A DNA stretch of 64,000 bases from RGIG4079 sp045531405 (lineage in GTDB: Bacteria > Bacteroidota > Bacteroidia > Bacteroidales > Muribaculaceae), in assembly GCA_045531405.1 (NCBI GenBank), contig JAZSDX010000076.1, positions 1 to 64,000 of the forward strand, in the 5' to 3' direction. Positions 44,943-53,444 of the stretch are shown piece after piece. A program made the position numbers and the translations under genes. Positions within the stretch are counted from its first letter, which is position 1. The number at the start of each line of letters is the position of its first letter. Under the pieces are notes generated by a model. The model saw only the letters and a list, made by a program, of their open reading frames with translations, made no database searches and was not told the DNA's origin.

Positions 44943-46342
44943 CACTTAGAATTATTTGAAACCTCATCTAAGCCATTTCTATATCGATAGAATTTATAAT
45001 ATAGTTGAAATGTATTATATAATATATCAGATATTTCTTTTGCACCTTTTTGCGTGAAATGAATATGGTCGGGACCTGCCAATTGTGGGCGAGCTTTCAC
45101 CCATTGTACAATTGAATTTCTACCACCCATGGCTAAATACATATCCCAAAATGCCGCTCCTGATTCATTTGCGGCCTCTCGCAATGCTTTCACTACATTT
45201 TCCATTTGAGGATAAGTTTGCATTTTCCCATTTCGTCGAGTTGCCATATCGGCAGGACCGATAAACAAAATTTTTGAAGAAGGTGATATTTGCCTAAACA
45301 GCTGTATTTGCTCTTTTATAGAGTTTTTATACGTTTCTATACTCTTATCCGATTTAAGATATGGCACCGAGTTACCTCCATATTGCAAGATAATTAACCC
45401 AACATTCTCATTCTTAAAAAATGGAATCATTGATGTAGAATCTATATTGGTAAACATCGCACCTGAACAACCTCGCATTGGTATATTATCAATTGATACT
45501 CCGGTAACACCGTCTAACATTATTCCATATACTTCTGCATCGCCACTAAGAGTAATTGTAGCTTTCCCAATTGATTTAGGTAATGAAATTGTATAAATCG
45601 AATTTTTTTCTGTGCCAACATTCTTTAATACACATACAGTATCAGCTGTAGCAACACTGAAAGAGCCATTCCGAGCTGAAATAGATATTCGTTGAAATTT
45701 AGATGAAATAGGATATTTCTTCCCAAGTCCTGTAACTTTTACTTTTGTTGTTCCCCATGTCTTTGTTACCTGCCCCATGACACCATACCGTCTATGCGAC
45801 ACTCTATTTTCAGGTGCTCCATATATCAGACCTCTGGACACTTCGCAGGGCGAAATGGATTGTGAAAGAGTATATGTAGCAATAGTTTGCTGCACCGGAA
45901 TCAATCCAACCCCCATACCACCAAATTGTTCTTGAAAACGGCTTCTCAAATCACACGATATGCGATCGCATTCAAGCTGAGAATCACCATAATGCATGAT
46001 TCTGACATGTTTATTTTTTGCATTATCAAGTAACTTGAAAAAGTCATCTAAATATGATTCATCATCACCGGGCATAAAAAAACGAGCTGGATTGTCTTCG
46101 CAAAAGGTCTTAAATTCATTTTCTTTTGCAATTTCCAAATCACTCTTCCTTTTTTCTATTATAGCCTGAGGAGCTTCAACATCAACAATTGTATCGTTTG
46201 GGACCTCAATAACTTCAGCTATTGACGGAAATTTTAATGTCGTACCAAATAAATCTATTCCATCATCTGGAAAGATAATACATAGTACTGCCAACGAAGC
46301 TATTATTGCAATAATAAATTTTAATATCGATTTAGCTTGCAT
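44942..46342 (-). CDS. Membrane-anchored SGNH-fold protein
   Basis: A 466-residue protein with one N-terminal membrane span (about residues 6-24). A periplasmic SGNH domain has the GDSQ block (Ser121), LIILQYGGNSVPY (the GxN block) and GPDHIHFTQKG (Asp-x-x-His). It differs in sequence from the neighbouring SGNH protein, so the pair is not a recent duplication. It starts 2 bp after prfC and overlaps the next gene. Acting with MBOAT in glycan O-acylation is the likely role. Confidence 0.8.
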   Translation of the reverse strand: MQAKSILKFIIAIIASLAVLCIIFPDDGIDLFGTTLKFPSIAEVIEVPNDTIVDVEAPQAIIEKRKSDLEIAKENEFKTFCEDNPARFFMPGDDESYLDDFFKLLDNAKNKHVRIMHYGDSQLECDRISCDLRSRFQEQFGGMGVGLIPVQQTIATYTLSQSISPCEVSRGLIYGAPENRVSHRRYGVMGQVTKTWGTTKVKVTGLGKKYPISSKFQRISISARNGSFSVATADTVCVLKNVGTEKNSIYTISLPKSIGKATITLSGDAEVYGIMLDGVTGVSIDNIPMRGCSGAMFTNIDSTSMIPFFKNENVGLIILQYGGNSVPYLKSDKSIETYKNSIKEQIQLFRQISPSSKILFIGPADMATRRNGKMQTYPQMENVVKALREAANESGAAFWDMYLAMGGRNSIVQWVKARPQLAGPDHIHFTQKGAKEISDILYNTFQLYYKFYRYRNGLDEVSNNSK

Positions 46343-46344
46343 TC

Positions 46345-47925
46345 CTAAAATTCACTTGTAAAATGGAATTTTATTTTGGGGAAATCTGACTGAGCCATCT
46401 GAAGCACATAATTAGAATCAGCAAGAAACACATCTCTACCTTCTTTATCAACTGCCATAAATTGATGTTTGCGCTTCTTAAATGCGTCTAAAGCTTCAAC
46501 ATCATCACTTTCAATCCAACAGGCTTTATATAATGAAATAGGCTCCCATTTACATTGTGCACCATATTCATTTAATAGTCGATATTGAATTACTTCAAAT
46601 TGCAATTGTCCAACAGTTCCTACAATCTTACGTCCATTAAACTGATTAACAAATAATTGTGCTACACCTTCGTCCATTAATTGCTGAATACCTTTTTCAA
46701 GCTGTTTTGATTTCATTGGGTCGGTATTCTCAATATACTTAAACATTTCGGGAGAGAAACTTGGAAGACCTTTGAAATGCAATTGTTCACCGGCTGTCAA
46801 AGTGTCTCCAATTTTGAAGTTTCCGGTATCAGGGATACCTACAATATCACCTGGATATGCTTCATCTACAATGTTTTTCTTTTGAGCCATAAACGCTGTG
46901 GGCGCCGCAAATTTCATCATTTTGCCCGAACGAATGTGTTTATAGTTGGCATTACGTTCAAATTTACCTGAACAAATTTTCACAAACGCGATGCAACTGC
47001 GATGATTTGGATCCATATTGGCATGAATCTTAAAAACAAATCCTGAAAAATTATTTTCTTCTGGTTTAATTTCTCTTTCTTCAGCCTGAATAGGACGAGG
47101 AGATGGCGCAATTTCAACAAAACAATCAAGGAGCTCTTTCACCCCAAAAGTATTAAGTGCCGAGCCAAAAAACACGGGAGCAACCTTACCTTTCAAATAC
47201 TCGTCTTTATCAAATTCAGGATAAACTCCCTCTATTAACTCTAAGTCATCACGTAGTTTTGACGCATCAACATCTCCAACATGCTCATCAATGCGAGGGT
47301 CATTTACATCTTCTATCTCAACTCGTTCTGATACCTTTTGTTTGTTTGGAGTAAACAAGTCGAGAGACTGTTCATATATATTATAAACTCCCTTAAATTT
47401 GGCACCTATATTTATAGGCCAACTTAATGGTCTCACACTGATTTTTAATTCAGATTCAAGCTCATCGAGAATTTCAAATGGATCGCGACCTTCACGGTCA
47501 AGTTTGTTAACAAAAATAATCACCGGAGTGTTTCGCATTCGACAAACTTCCATCAACTTTCGAGTTTGTTGCTCAACGCCTTTTGCCACATCTACTACAA
47601 TTATAACACTATCCACTGCAGTTAATGTTCGATATGTGTCTTCAGCAAAATCTTGGTGCCCTGGAGTATCTAATATATTAATTTTATAATCTCCATAATT
47701 AAAACCCATAACAGATGTTGCAACCGATATACCACGTTGCTTCTCAATCTCCATCCAGTCAGATGTTGCCGTTTTTTTTATTTTATTTGACTTTACAGCA
47801 CCGGCAATATGGATAGCCCCTCCATACAATAGTAATTTTTCTGTTAATGTTGTTTTGCCGGCATCAGGGTGGCTAATAATCGCAAATGTGCGACGACGTT
47901 GTATCTCTTCTGTTAATGTTGACAC
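46345..47925 (-). CDS. prfC: Peptide chain release factor 3
   Basis: A 526-residue translational GTPase with the G1 loop SHPDAGKTT at 18-26, the switch segment TATSDWMEIEKQRGISV and DTPGHQDF. It recycles RF1/RF2 after termination. It starts with GTG at 47925, 10 bp after rfbD; the sequence MSTLTEEIQRRRTFAIISHP matches the family start, so the GTG is real. It is followed 2 bp later by the SGNH/MBOAT genes, an unusual placement for a translation gene. Confidence 0.96.
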   Translation of the reverse strand: MSTLTEEIQRRRTFAIISHPDAGKTTLTEKLLLYGGAIHIAGAVKSNKIKKTATSDWMEIEKQRGISVATSVMGFNYGDYKINILDTPGHQDFAEDTYRTLTAVDSVIIVVDVAKGVEQQTRKLMEVCRMRNTPVIIFVNKLDREGRDPFEILDELESELKISVRPLSWPINIGAKFKGVYNIYEQSLDLFTPNKQKVSERVEIEDVNDPRIDEHVGDVDASKLRDDLELIEGVYPEFDKDEYLKGKVAPVFFGSALNTFGVKELLDCFVEIAPSPRPIQAEEREIKPEENNFSGFVFKIHANMDPNHRSCIAFVKICSGKFERNANYKHIRSGKMMKFAAPTAFMAQKKNIVDEAYPGDIVGIPDTGNFKIGDTLTAGEQLHFKGLPSFSPEMFKYIENTDPMKSKQLEKGIQQLMDEGVAQLFVNQFNGRKIVGTVGQLQFEVIQYRLLNEYGAQCKWEPISLYKACWIESDDVEALDAFKKRKHQFMAVDKEGRDVFLADSNYVLQMAQSDFPKIKFHFTSEF

Positions 47926-47935
47926 TTTAGGATTG

Positions 47936-48799
47936 TTATTTTTCGTTATTAATTCGTTTTATACACTCAATAAGGCTATCTTGCCAATATGGAATTTCTA
48001 CTCCATATGTCGCTTTTATTCTTGATTTATCCAACACGCTATAAAATGGACGCGTTGCTGCAGTAGGGTAGTCTTCTGTAGGAATTGGTGTTATTTCACA
48101 CCCCGTTATACCTGTAATACGATGAATTGCTTTTGCAAAATCATACCATGAACAAACGCCCTCGTTTGAAAAATGGAATATACCTTCTACCCATTGATTA
48201 GATATCAATATTCTATATATTGCTTTCGCTAAGTCTAACGCATAAGTTGGTGTTCCTATTTGATCACAAACAACCTTTAGATGCTCGCGTTCTTGTCCAA
48301 GACGCATCATTGTTTTTACAAAGTTATTCCCATATGGCGAGTAAAGCCACGATGTACGAATAATGATACTATCTGGAGCCAATGCTAACAATGCCGTTTC
48401 ACCTTTTCGTTTTGTTGTACCATATTGAGAAATAGGATTTACTTTATCCGACTCCTTATATGGCCTGTGAGCGGTTCCATCAAAAACATAATCAGTTGAT
48501 ACATGTATAACTTTTGCACCAACTTCATCGGCTGCATTTGCAATATTCTGAACGGCATTTATGTTTACCGTTGCACATTCTAGTTTTTGCTCCTCTGCTT
48601 TATCTACTGCCGTATATGCAGCACAGTTTACAATATGACTTACTTCATTTAATTTAACAAACGTCATTACAGCTTCAGCATTTGTTAAATCCAACTCCGC
48701 TATATCTGTATATAACGTATTCCCAGGGATTTCAGCCTCAAGGACATTCTTTAATTCATTTCCTAATTGCCCATTCGCACCGGTTACTAATATCTTCAT
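47936..48799 (-). CDS. rfbD: dTDP-4-dehydrorhamnose reductase RfbD
   Basis: A 287-residue SDR-type enzyme making dTDP-L-rhamnose. GANGQLG is at 7-13, STDYVFDG in the middle, and the catalytic YGTTK follows. The other dTDP-rhamnose genes (rfbA, B, C) are not in the window. Its promoter overlaps an inverted repeat. It heads the transcript that continues into prfC and the MBOAT/SGNH genes, linking it to envelope polysaccharide work. Confidence 0.93.
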   Translation of the reverse strand: MKILVTGANGQLGNELKNVLEAEIPGNTLYTDIAELDLTNAEAVMTFVKLNEVSHIVNCAAYTAVDKAEEQKLECATVNINAVQNIANAADEVGAKVIHVSTDYVFDGTAHRPYKESDKVNPISQYGTTKRKGETALLALAPDSIIIRTSWLYSPYGNNFVKTMMRLGQEREHLKVVCDQIGTPTYALDLAKAIYRILISNQWVEGIFHFSNEGVCSWYDFAKAIHRITGITGCEITPIPTEDYPTAATRPFYSVLDKSRIKATYGVEIPYWQDSLIECIKRINNEK

Positions 48800-48823
48800 A
48801 ATTACAATAATCTAATTAGGCTA

Positions 48824-48863
48824 CAAAGATACTGCAAATCACTCGCATCTGCAAAACGCAGAT
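48824..48863 (-). promoter_or_regulatory. rfbD promoter with an inverted repeat over the -33 box
   Basis: On the minus strand: TTTG (48855-48852), 20 bp, TATCTTTG (48831-48824), a full -33/-7 match. ATCTGC-AAAAC-GCAGAT (48847-48863) is an exact 6-bp dyad with the -33 box in its centre, a natural place for a repressor or activator to bind. Confidence 0.6.
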
Positions 48864-48909
48864 AGGTTTTAGTTTGCCATTTATTTATATTTTTGTGCCC
48901 AAATAAATA

Positions 48910-49461
48910 TTAATCTTCATTTTTAAATAATTTATCTTCTGAATCAAGATTAAAATAATGAGAGAGTAAGGCAATAAAACGAGAAACTTGAGTTAGAGCT
49001 ATTTGCGTATCTTTTGTTATTTCTTTCCCTTGCAATCTAAGAAGCAACATTCCATATAATGCAGTAAAACATGTTTCTAATTCACCATGTTTGTTTTCTC
49101 CAGCTTTAGCTCGCAACTCCACAATAAATGGCAAAGTTTTATAATATTCAGCACTATATTCTGCAAACTGATGGTCTTTTAATACAGCATCATGCAATTG
49201 AGCCAATTGTAATATTATGTTTTTATTTAATTGCAAATGCCCACTTTTTACAACATCTTCGCGACGCATCATATCAATCAACGACTCATACCACTCAATC
49301 ATTTGCTTGCGTTGCTCTTCTGAAAGCCCAAAGCGATCAACAACATTGGTTGTTATGCGATCAATATCCAGCTCATTTGCTCGAATCAAATCTTCTATTT
49401 GCCACATATATAATAAATACTCGGCAATATTTTCTTTTCTTTTTTGTGATGCAATAAACAT
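48910..49461 (-). CDS. DUF4924 family protein
   Basis: A 183-residue cytosolic, mostly helical protein beginning MFIASQKRKENIAEYLLYMWQ. It has no signal, span or catalytic motif. I recognise it as the Bacteroidetes-restricted DUF4924 family of unknown function. It is transcribed just before rfbD but separated by 110 bp with a separate promoter for rfbD, and it is divergent from tRNA-Gln. Confidence 0.82.
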   Translation of the reverse strand: MFIASQKRKENIAEYLLYMWQIEDLIRANELDIDRITTNVVDRFGLSEEQRKQMIEWYESLIDMMRREDVVKSGHLQLNKNIILQLAQLHDAVLKDHQFAEYSAEYYKTLPFIVELRAKAGENKHGELETCFTALYGMLLLRLQGKEITKDTQIALTQVSRFIALLSHYFNLDSEDKLFKNED

Positions 49462-49467
49462 ATAATT

Positions 49468-49481
49468 ACTAAATATTTAGT
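49468..49481. repeat. 14-bp palindrome before DUF4924
   Basis: ACTAAATATTTAGT, an exact palindrome 7 bp upstream of the DUF4924 start codon, in its 5' untranslated region. A partial copy, ACTAAATATT, recurs at about 49544. It may be a binding site or chance in AT-rich DNA. Confidence 0.35.
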
Positions 49482-49530
49482 TTCATCATAATCCCATAAT
49501 TTGAGATTTCATCATTATTATATTCCATAT

Positions 49531-49566
49531 TTTGTACAAATGTACTAAATATTTTCATTAACTTTG
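49531..49566. promoter_or_regulatory. Divergent promoter elements for tRNA-Gln and DUF4924
   Basis: TAACTTTG (49559-49566, +) lies 20 bp before tRNA-Gln. On the minus strand TACATTTG (49544-49537) points to DUF4924. TTTGTACAAA (49531-49540) is palindromic and overlaps the minus box. Confidence 0.5.
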
Positions 49567-49585
49567 CAACGATTTACACATCTAT

Positions 49586-49656
49586 TGCCTTGTGGTGTAA
49601 TGGTAGCACGTCGGATTCTGGTTCCGCCTGTGAGGGTTCGAATCCTTCCAAGGCAA
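49586..49656 (+). tRNA. tRNA-Gln, anticodon CTG
   Basis: A 71-nt cloverleaf. The acceptor arm TGCCTTG pairs with CAAGGCA (49649-49655). The D arm GTG/CAC, the anticodon loop TTCTGGT (CTG preceded by T33) and the T arm GAGGG-TTCGAAT-CCTTC are all visible. The discriminator is A and the CCA end is not encoded. One base pair at the base of the anticodon stem is mismatched in my fold. Confidence 0.95.
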
Positions 49657-49728
49657 CATCCAATTTTAATCCTATAAATACAACTAACAAATTTGTAAAG
49701 AAGGGGACATCTCTAACCCCTAAAATTT

Positions 49729-49752
49729 AAGGCACTCTTAAGTGCCTTTTTT
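49729..49752 (+). terminator. Terminator after tRNA-Gln
   Basis: AAGGCACT (49729-49736) pairs with AGTGCCTT (49741-49748) around CTTA, followed by more T. The tRNA transcript would thus end about 90 nt downstream. Confidence 0.85.
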
Positions 49753-50034
49753 AATAAATATATGAGTATTATATCACATTGCGAGGGTGGGACGATAATA
49801 TCGCGAATAATGTATAATAGTATATCAAGAATGTGGTAACGTTTTTGCCTAAAACTTGTTCTTGTTACCATTTTTCAAGTCATTAATTACATAAAACGGC
49901 TATAAACTCTCATCTTCAAACAAAAAACTCACTTTTATATCATAAAGTTACCAAAAATTTAACTATCTTTGCAGTCGATTTTGCCTATTTGCGTAAAATC
50001 AACAACGATATATCGACTAAAACATATTTAACAA
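49753..50034. other. Gap between tRNA-Gln and thrS: a hairpin and the thrS promoter
   Basis: TGGTAAC (49834-49840) pairs with GTTACCA (49864-49870), followed by TTTTT, perhaps a second terminator. TATCTTTG (49964-49971) matches the -7 element and gives thrS a leader of about 55-60 nt. Nothing else is recognised. Confidence 0.5.
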
Positions 50035-51972
50035 ATGATAAATATTACGTTTCCCGACAATAGCGTAAAACAATTTGAAAGTGGCATCACTCCACTTCAA
50101 ATTGCAGAAAGCATTAGCCCTCGATTGGCTCAAGACGTACTTGCTGCATCTATTAATGACCAAGAATGGGATTTAACTCGTCCCATAATCAATGATGCAT
50201 CTATCAAACTATTCAAATGGGATGACACCGAAGGTAAACATGCTTTTTGGCATAGTTCTGCACACTTGTTGGCTGAAGCTCTTCAAGAGTTATACCCTGG
50301 TGTAAAATTTGGCATTGGTCCGGCTATTGAAAATGGATTTTATTACGACATTGATCCAGGCAAACATTCTATCTCTGCTGCAGACTTCTCTAATATTGAG
50401 AAGAAAATGATAGAACTCGCTCAACGTAAAGAAGACATCGTTCGTAATGACATCTCAAAATCTGACGCGTTAAAACTTTTTGGAGATAGGGGAGAAGTAT
50501 ATAAATGCGAACTTATCAACGAACTTGAAGACGGAACCATCTCAACATATACACAAGGTTCGTTTACTGACCTTTGCCGTGGTCCACATATTCCCAACAC
50601 AGCACCAATAAAAGCTGTAAAAATTACATCTCTTGCTGGGGCTTATTGGCGTGGCGACGAGAAACGCGACCAATTGGTAAGAGTTTATGGCATCTCATTC
50701 CCTAAAAAGAAAATGCTTGATGAGTATCTTGTAATGCTTGAAGAAGCAAAGAAACGAGATCACCGCAAATTAGGGAAAGAAATGGAGCTATTTGCATTTT
50801 CTCAAAATGTTGGAGCAGGTCTTCCTTTGTGGTTACCCAAGGGTGCAGCTTTACGCGATCGTCTCGAACAATTCCTTCGCAAAATACAAAAACAATATGG
50901 CTACCAACAAGTAATCACACCTCACATTGGCAACAAAATGCTATATGTAACATCCGGTCACTATGCAAAATATGGAAAAGATTCATTCCAACCAATTCAC
51001 ACACCAGAAGAAGGAGAGGAATACTTGCTTAAACCTATGAATTGTCCTCACCACTGTGAGATATTCAAAGCATTCCCACGTTCTTATCGTGAGTTGCCAT
51101 TACGTCTTGCCGAGTTTGGCACAGTGTATCGCTATGAGCAAAGCGGAGAGCTTCATGGTCTGACACGTGTGCGTGGGTTTACTCAAGATGATGCCCATAT
51201 TTTCTGCGCTCCCGATCAAATAAAAGATGAATTCCTAAAAGTAATGGATATTATCTTGTTTATCTTCAAGGCTCTTAAATTTGATAATTTTGAAGCGCAA
51301 ATTTCGCTACGCGATCCCAATAACAAAGAGAAATACATTGGTAGCGACGAAAATTGGCGACTTGCCGAAAACGCAATCATTGAAGCATGTGCAGAGAAAG
51401 GATTAAATGCGCGCACCGAGCTTGGTGAGGCAGCATTCTATGGTCCCAAACTTGACTTTATGGTTAAGGATGCACTTGGTCGTCGTTGGCAACTTGGTAC
51501 AATTCAAGTTGACTACAACCTTCCTGAACGTTTCCAACTTGAATATACCGGAGCCAACAATCAAAAACATCGTCCGGTAATGATTCATCGTGCGCCATTT
51601 GGTTCAATGGAACGCTTTGTGGCTGTGTTGCTCGAACACACTGCCGGCAAATTCCCATTGTGGCTGGCTACCGACCAAGCCGTCATTCTACCTATCAGCG
51701 AAAAATTCAATGACTACGCCTATAAAGTAGCAAAAGAGCTCAACGATAAAGACATTCGTGCTATTGTTGATGACCGAAATGAAAAAATAGGTAAGAAAAT
51801 TCGCGATAACGAACTAAAAAGAATCCCTTATTTGCTCATTGTTGGAGAAAAAGAAGCAGAAAATGATGAAATTTCTGTAAGAAAACAGGGCGAAGGTGAT
51901 AAAGGTTCAATGAAAATTACTAACTTTGCAGAAAATTTGACCGCTGAAGTTGAAAACATGACAAATCAATAA
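50035..51972 (+). CDS. thrS: Threonyl-tRNA synthetase ThrS
   Basis: A 645-residue class II synthetase with an N-terminal TGS domain, the editing domain (HSSAHLLAEAL with the HxxxH pattern) and the catalytic core. The core has MNCPHHCEIFK (zinc ligands), motif 2 TVYRYEQSGELHGLTRVRGF and motif 3 VMIHRAPFGSMERF. A C-terminal anticodon-binding domain follows. It heads the thrS-infC-rpmI-rplT run, with infC 7 bp downstream. The leader is too short for a thrS-type operator of the E. coli kind. Confidence 0.97.
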   Translation: MINITFPDNSVKQFESGITPLQIAESISPRLAQDVLAASINDQEWDLTRPIINDASIKLFKWDDTEGKHAFWHSSAHLLAEALQELYPGVKFGIGPAIENGFYYDIDPGKHSISAADFSNIEKKMIELAQRKEDIVRNDISKSDALKLFGDRGEVYKCELINELEDGTISTYTQGSFTDLCRGPHIPNTAPIKAVKITSLAGAYWRGDEKRDQLVRVYGISFPKKKMLDEYLVMLEEAKKRDHRKLGKEMELFAFSQNVGAGLPLWLPKGAALRDRLEQFLRKIQKQYGYQQVITPHIGNKMLYVTSGHYAKYGKDSFQPIHTPEEGEEYLLKPMNCPHHCEIFKAFPRSYRELPLRLAEFGTVYRYEQSGELHGLTRVRGFTQDDAHIFCAPDQIKDEFLKVMDIILFIFKALKFDNFEAQISLRDPNNKEKYIGSDENWRLAENAIIEACAEKGLNARTELGEAAFYGPKLDFMVKDALGRRWQLGTIQVDYNLPERFQLEYTGANNQKHRPVMIHRAPFGSMERFVAVLLEHTAGKFPLWLATDQAVILPISEKFNDYAYKVAKELNDKDIRAIVDDRNEKIGKKIRDNELKRIPYLLIVGEKEAENDEISVRKQGEGDKGSMKITNFAENLTAEVENMTNQ

Positions 51973-51979
51973 TTACCGA

Positions 51980-52564
51980 ATGGAGAAAAAGCCCTTTAAT
52001 GGACCTCAGCCTAATCGCAATAACGGTGGGCAACAACGCAAAGGCGACAAAAACACAAAAGAGCCTTATTTGATTAACGAACAGATTCGTGCTCGTGAAG
52101 TACGTCTCGTTGGCGACAATGTGGAAATTGGTGTATATTCAATTTCTGAAGCATTAAAAATTGCCGACGAGCAAGGTCTTGACCTTATTGAAATTTCGCC
52201 AAATGCAGAACCTCCTGTTTGTAAAATTCTTGATTATCAAAAATTCTTATACCAACAAAAAAAGCGACTTAAAGAACAGAAGGCAAAATCCACGAAAATT
52301 GTAGTAAAAGAAATTCGTTTTGGACCTCAAACCGACGACCACGACTACAACTTCAAATTAAAACATGCCATCGGGTTCTTAAAAGAAGGTGCAAAAGTAA
52401 AAGCCTATGTATTCTTCAAAGGTCGCTCAATATTATTTAAGGAACAAGGGGAGGTACTACTTCTTCGTTTTGCAAACGACTTAGAAGAATTCGGAAAAGT
52501 TGAACAGATGCCGGTTCTTGAAGGTAAAAGGATGATTTTAATGATTACTCCAAAGAAAAAATAA
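51980..52564 (+). CDS. infC: Translation initiation factor IF-3
   Basis: A 194-residue protein. A short basic, disordered N-terminus rich in Asn/Gln/Gly is followed by INEQIRAREVRLVGD (domain I) and the KKRLKEQKAKSTKIVVKEIRFGP linker-domain II segment. It starts with an ordinary ATG, not the rare AUU used for autoregulation in enterobacteria, so control must differ. It is followed by the L35 and L20 genes after 64 bp. Confidence 0.96.
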   Translation: MEKKPFNGPQPNRNNGGQQRKGDKNTKEPYLINEQIRAREVRLVGDNVEIGVYSISEALKIADEQGLDLIEISPNAEPPVCKILDYQKFLYQQKKRLKEQKAKSTKIVVKEIRFGPQTDDHDYNFKLKHAIGFLKEGAKVKAYVFFKGRSILFKEQGEVLLLRFANDLEEFGKVEQMPVLEGKRMILMITPKKK

Positions 52565-52628
52565 CATCAACGTCACGTGTGGCGTGGATAATTTAAATAA
52601 TTCGAATTAATTTTTAAAAGTAACAAAA

Positions 52629-52826
52629 ATGCCAAAGATTAAAACTAACTCCGGTGCCAAAAAGAGGTTTGCCCTTACCGGATCAGGAAAAATCAAAAGA
52701 AAACATGCTTTTAAGAGTCACATCTTAACAAAGAAGACTAAAAAGCAAAAAAGAAACCTTACTCATTTCTCTACAGTAGCAAAAGTTGACGAGAGCAACG
52801 TAAAGGCATTACTTGCCCTCAAATAA
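52629..52826 (+). CDS. rpmI: Ribosomal protein bL35
   Basis: A 65-residue very basic protein beginning MPKIKTNSGAKKRFALTGSG, the conserved L35 start, with the KIKRKHAFKSHILTKK core. It lies in the standard infC-rpmI-rplT order. Confidence 0.97.
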   Translation: MPKIKTNSGAKKRFALTGSGKIKRKHAFKSHILTKKTKKQKRNLTHFSTVAKVDESNVKALLALK

Positions 52827-52874
52827 TTTAGGTTTCAAGTTTTAATTCGTGATTTTTTAATTTTTTTATTAACC

Positions 52875-52913
52875 GAATGTTTAGCACTAAAGAGCAAAAA
52901 GCCGCTAACATTC
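52875..52913 (+). promoter_or_regulatory. Hairpin in the rpmI-rplT spacer
   Basis: GAATGTTTAGC (52875-52885) pairs with GCTAACATTC (52904-52913) over 10 bp with one bulged T, ending 17 nt before the rplT ATG. L20 regulates its own operon in other bacteria through leader structures, so this is a candidate site; whether it imitates the 23S target was not tested. Confidence 0.45.
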
Positions 52914-52929
52914 AAAAAATTCAAAGAAA

Positions 52930-53280
52930 ATGCCAAGATCAGTAAACCACGTTGCCTCAAGAGCACGTAGAAAGAAAATCTTAAAACTCACAAGAGGTTA
53001 TTACGGATGTCGCAAAAATGTATGGACTGTAGCCAAAAACACTTGGGAAAAAGGTCTTACTTATGCTTACCGTGATCGCAAAAACAAAAAGCGTAATTTC
53101 CGTGCACTCTGGATTCAACGTATCAATGCCGCTGCACGCTTAGAAGATTTGTCTTATTCTAAGTTAATGGGACTTATCCACAAATCAGGTATTGAAATTA
53201 ATCGCAAAGTGCTTGCCGACCTCGCGCTCAACAATCCTGCTGCATTCAAAGCAATTGTTGAAAAAGTAAAAAACGCTTAA
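52930..53280 (+). CDS. rplT: Ribosomal protein bL20
   Basis: A 116-residue basic protein starting MPRSVNHVASRARRKKILK, with RGYYGCRKNVWTVAKN and the SKLMGLIHKSGIEINRK C-terminal part. It is a primary 23S-binding protein needed early in 50S assembly. It ends the operon, before a strong terminator. Confidence 0.98.
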   Translation: MPRSVNHVASRARRKKILKLTRGYYGCRKNVWTVAKNTWEKGLTYAYRDRKNKKRNFRALWIQRINAAARLEDLSYSKLMGLIHKSGIEINRKVLADLALNNPAAFKAIVEKVKNA

Positions 53281-53303
53281 GTTTTTAACTTTTAGGCATA
53301 ATT

Positions 53304-53347
53304 AAAATAAACGAGTAACCCAAATCGGATTACTCGTTTATTTTTTT
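53304..53347 (+). terminator. Terminator of the thrS-infC-rpmI-rplT operon
   Basis: AATAAACGAGTAA (53306-53318) pairs with TTACTCGTTTATT (53330-53342), running into a T-run. Confidence 0.9.
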
Positions 53348-53392
53348 CATAAGTTTTAATCTTATAATTACTATTCTATCAAGAATATTGAT

Positions 53393-53400
53393 TAATTTTG
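53393..53400 (+). promoter_or_regulatory. -7 element for glnS
   Basis: TAATTTTG matches TAnnTTTG, 44 bp before the glnS ATG at 53445. Confidence 0.45.
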
Positions 53401-53444
53401 TATTATAGAACTATATTAATCAGAAATCAATAAAGACAAGTGTC

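Noticed and set aside
43683..44945. GTG start at 44945 for the first SGNH gene
   Set aside because: The adjacent ATG at 44942 gives a standard TGATG coupling to the upstream stop.
49834..49875. T-box or thrS-type operator leader
   Set aside because: The hairpin lies upstream of the -7 element of thrS, so it would not be in the thrS mRNA.
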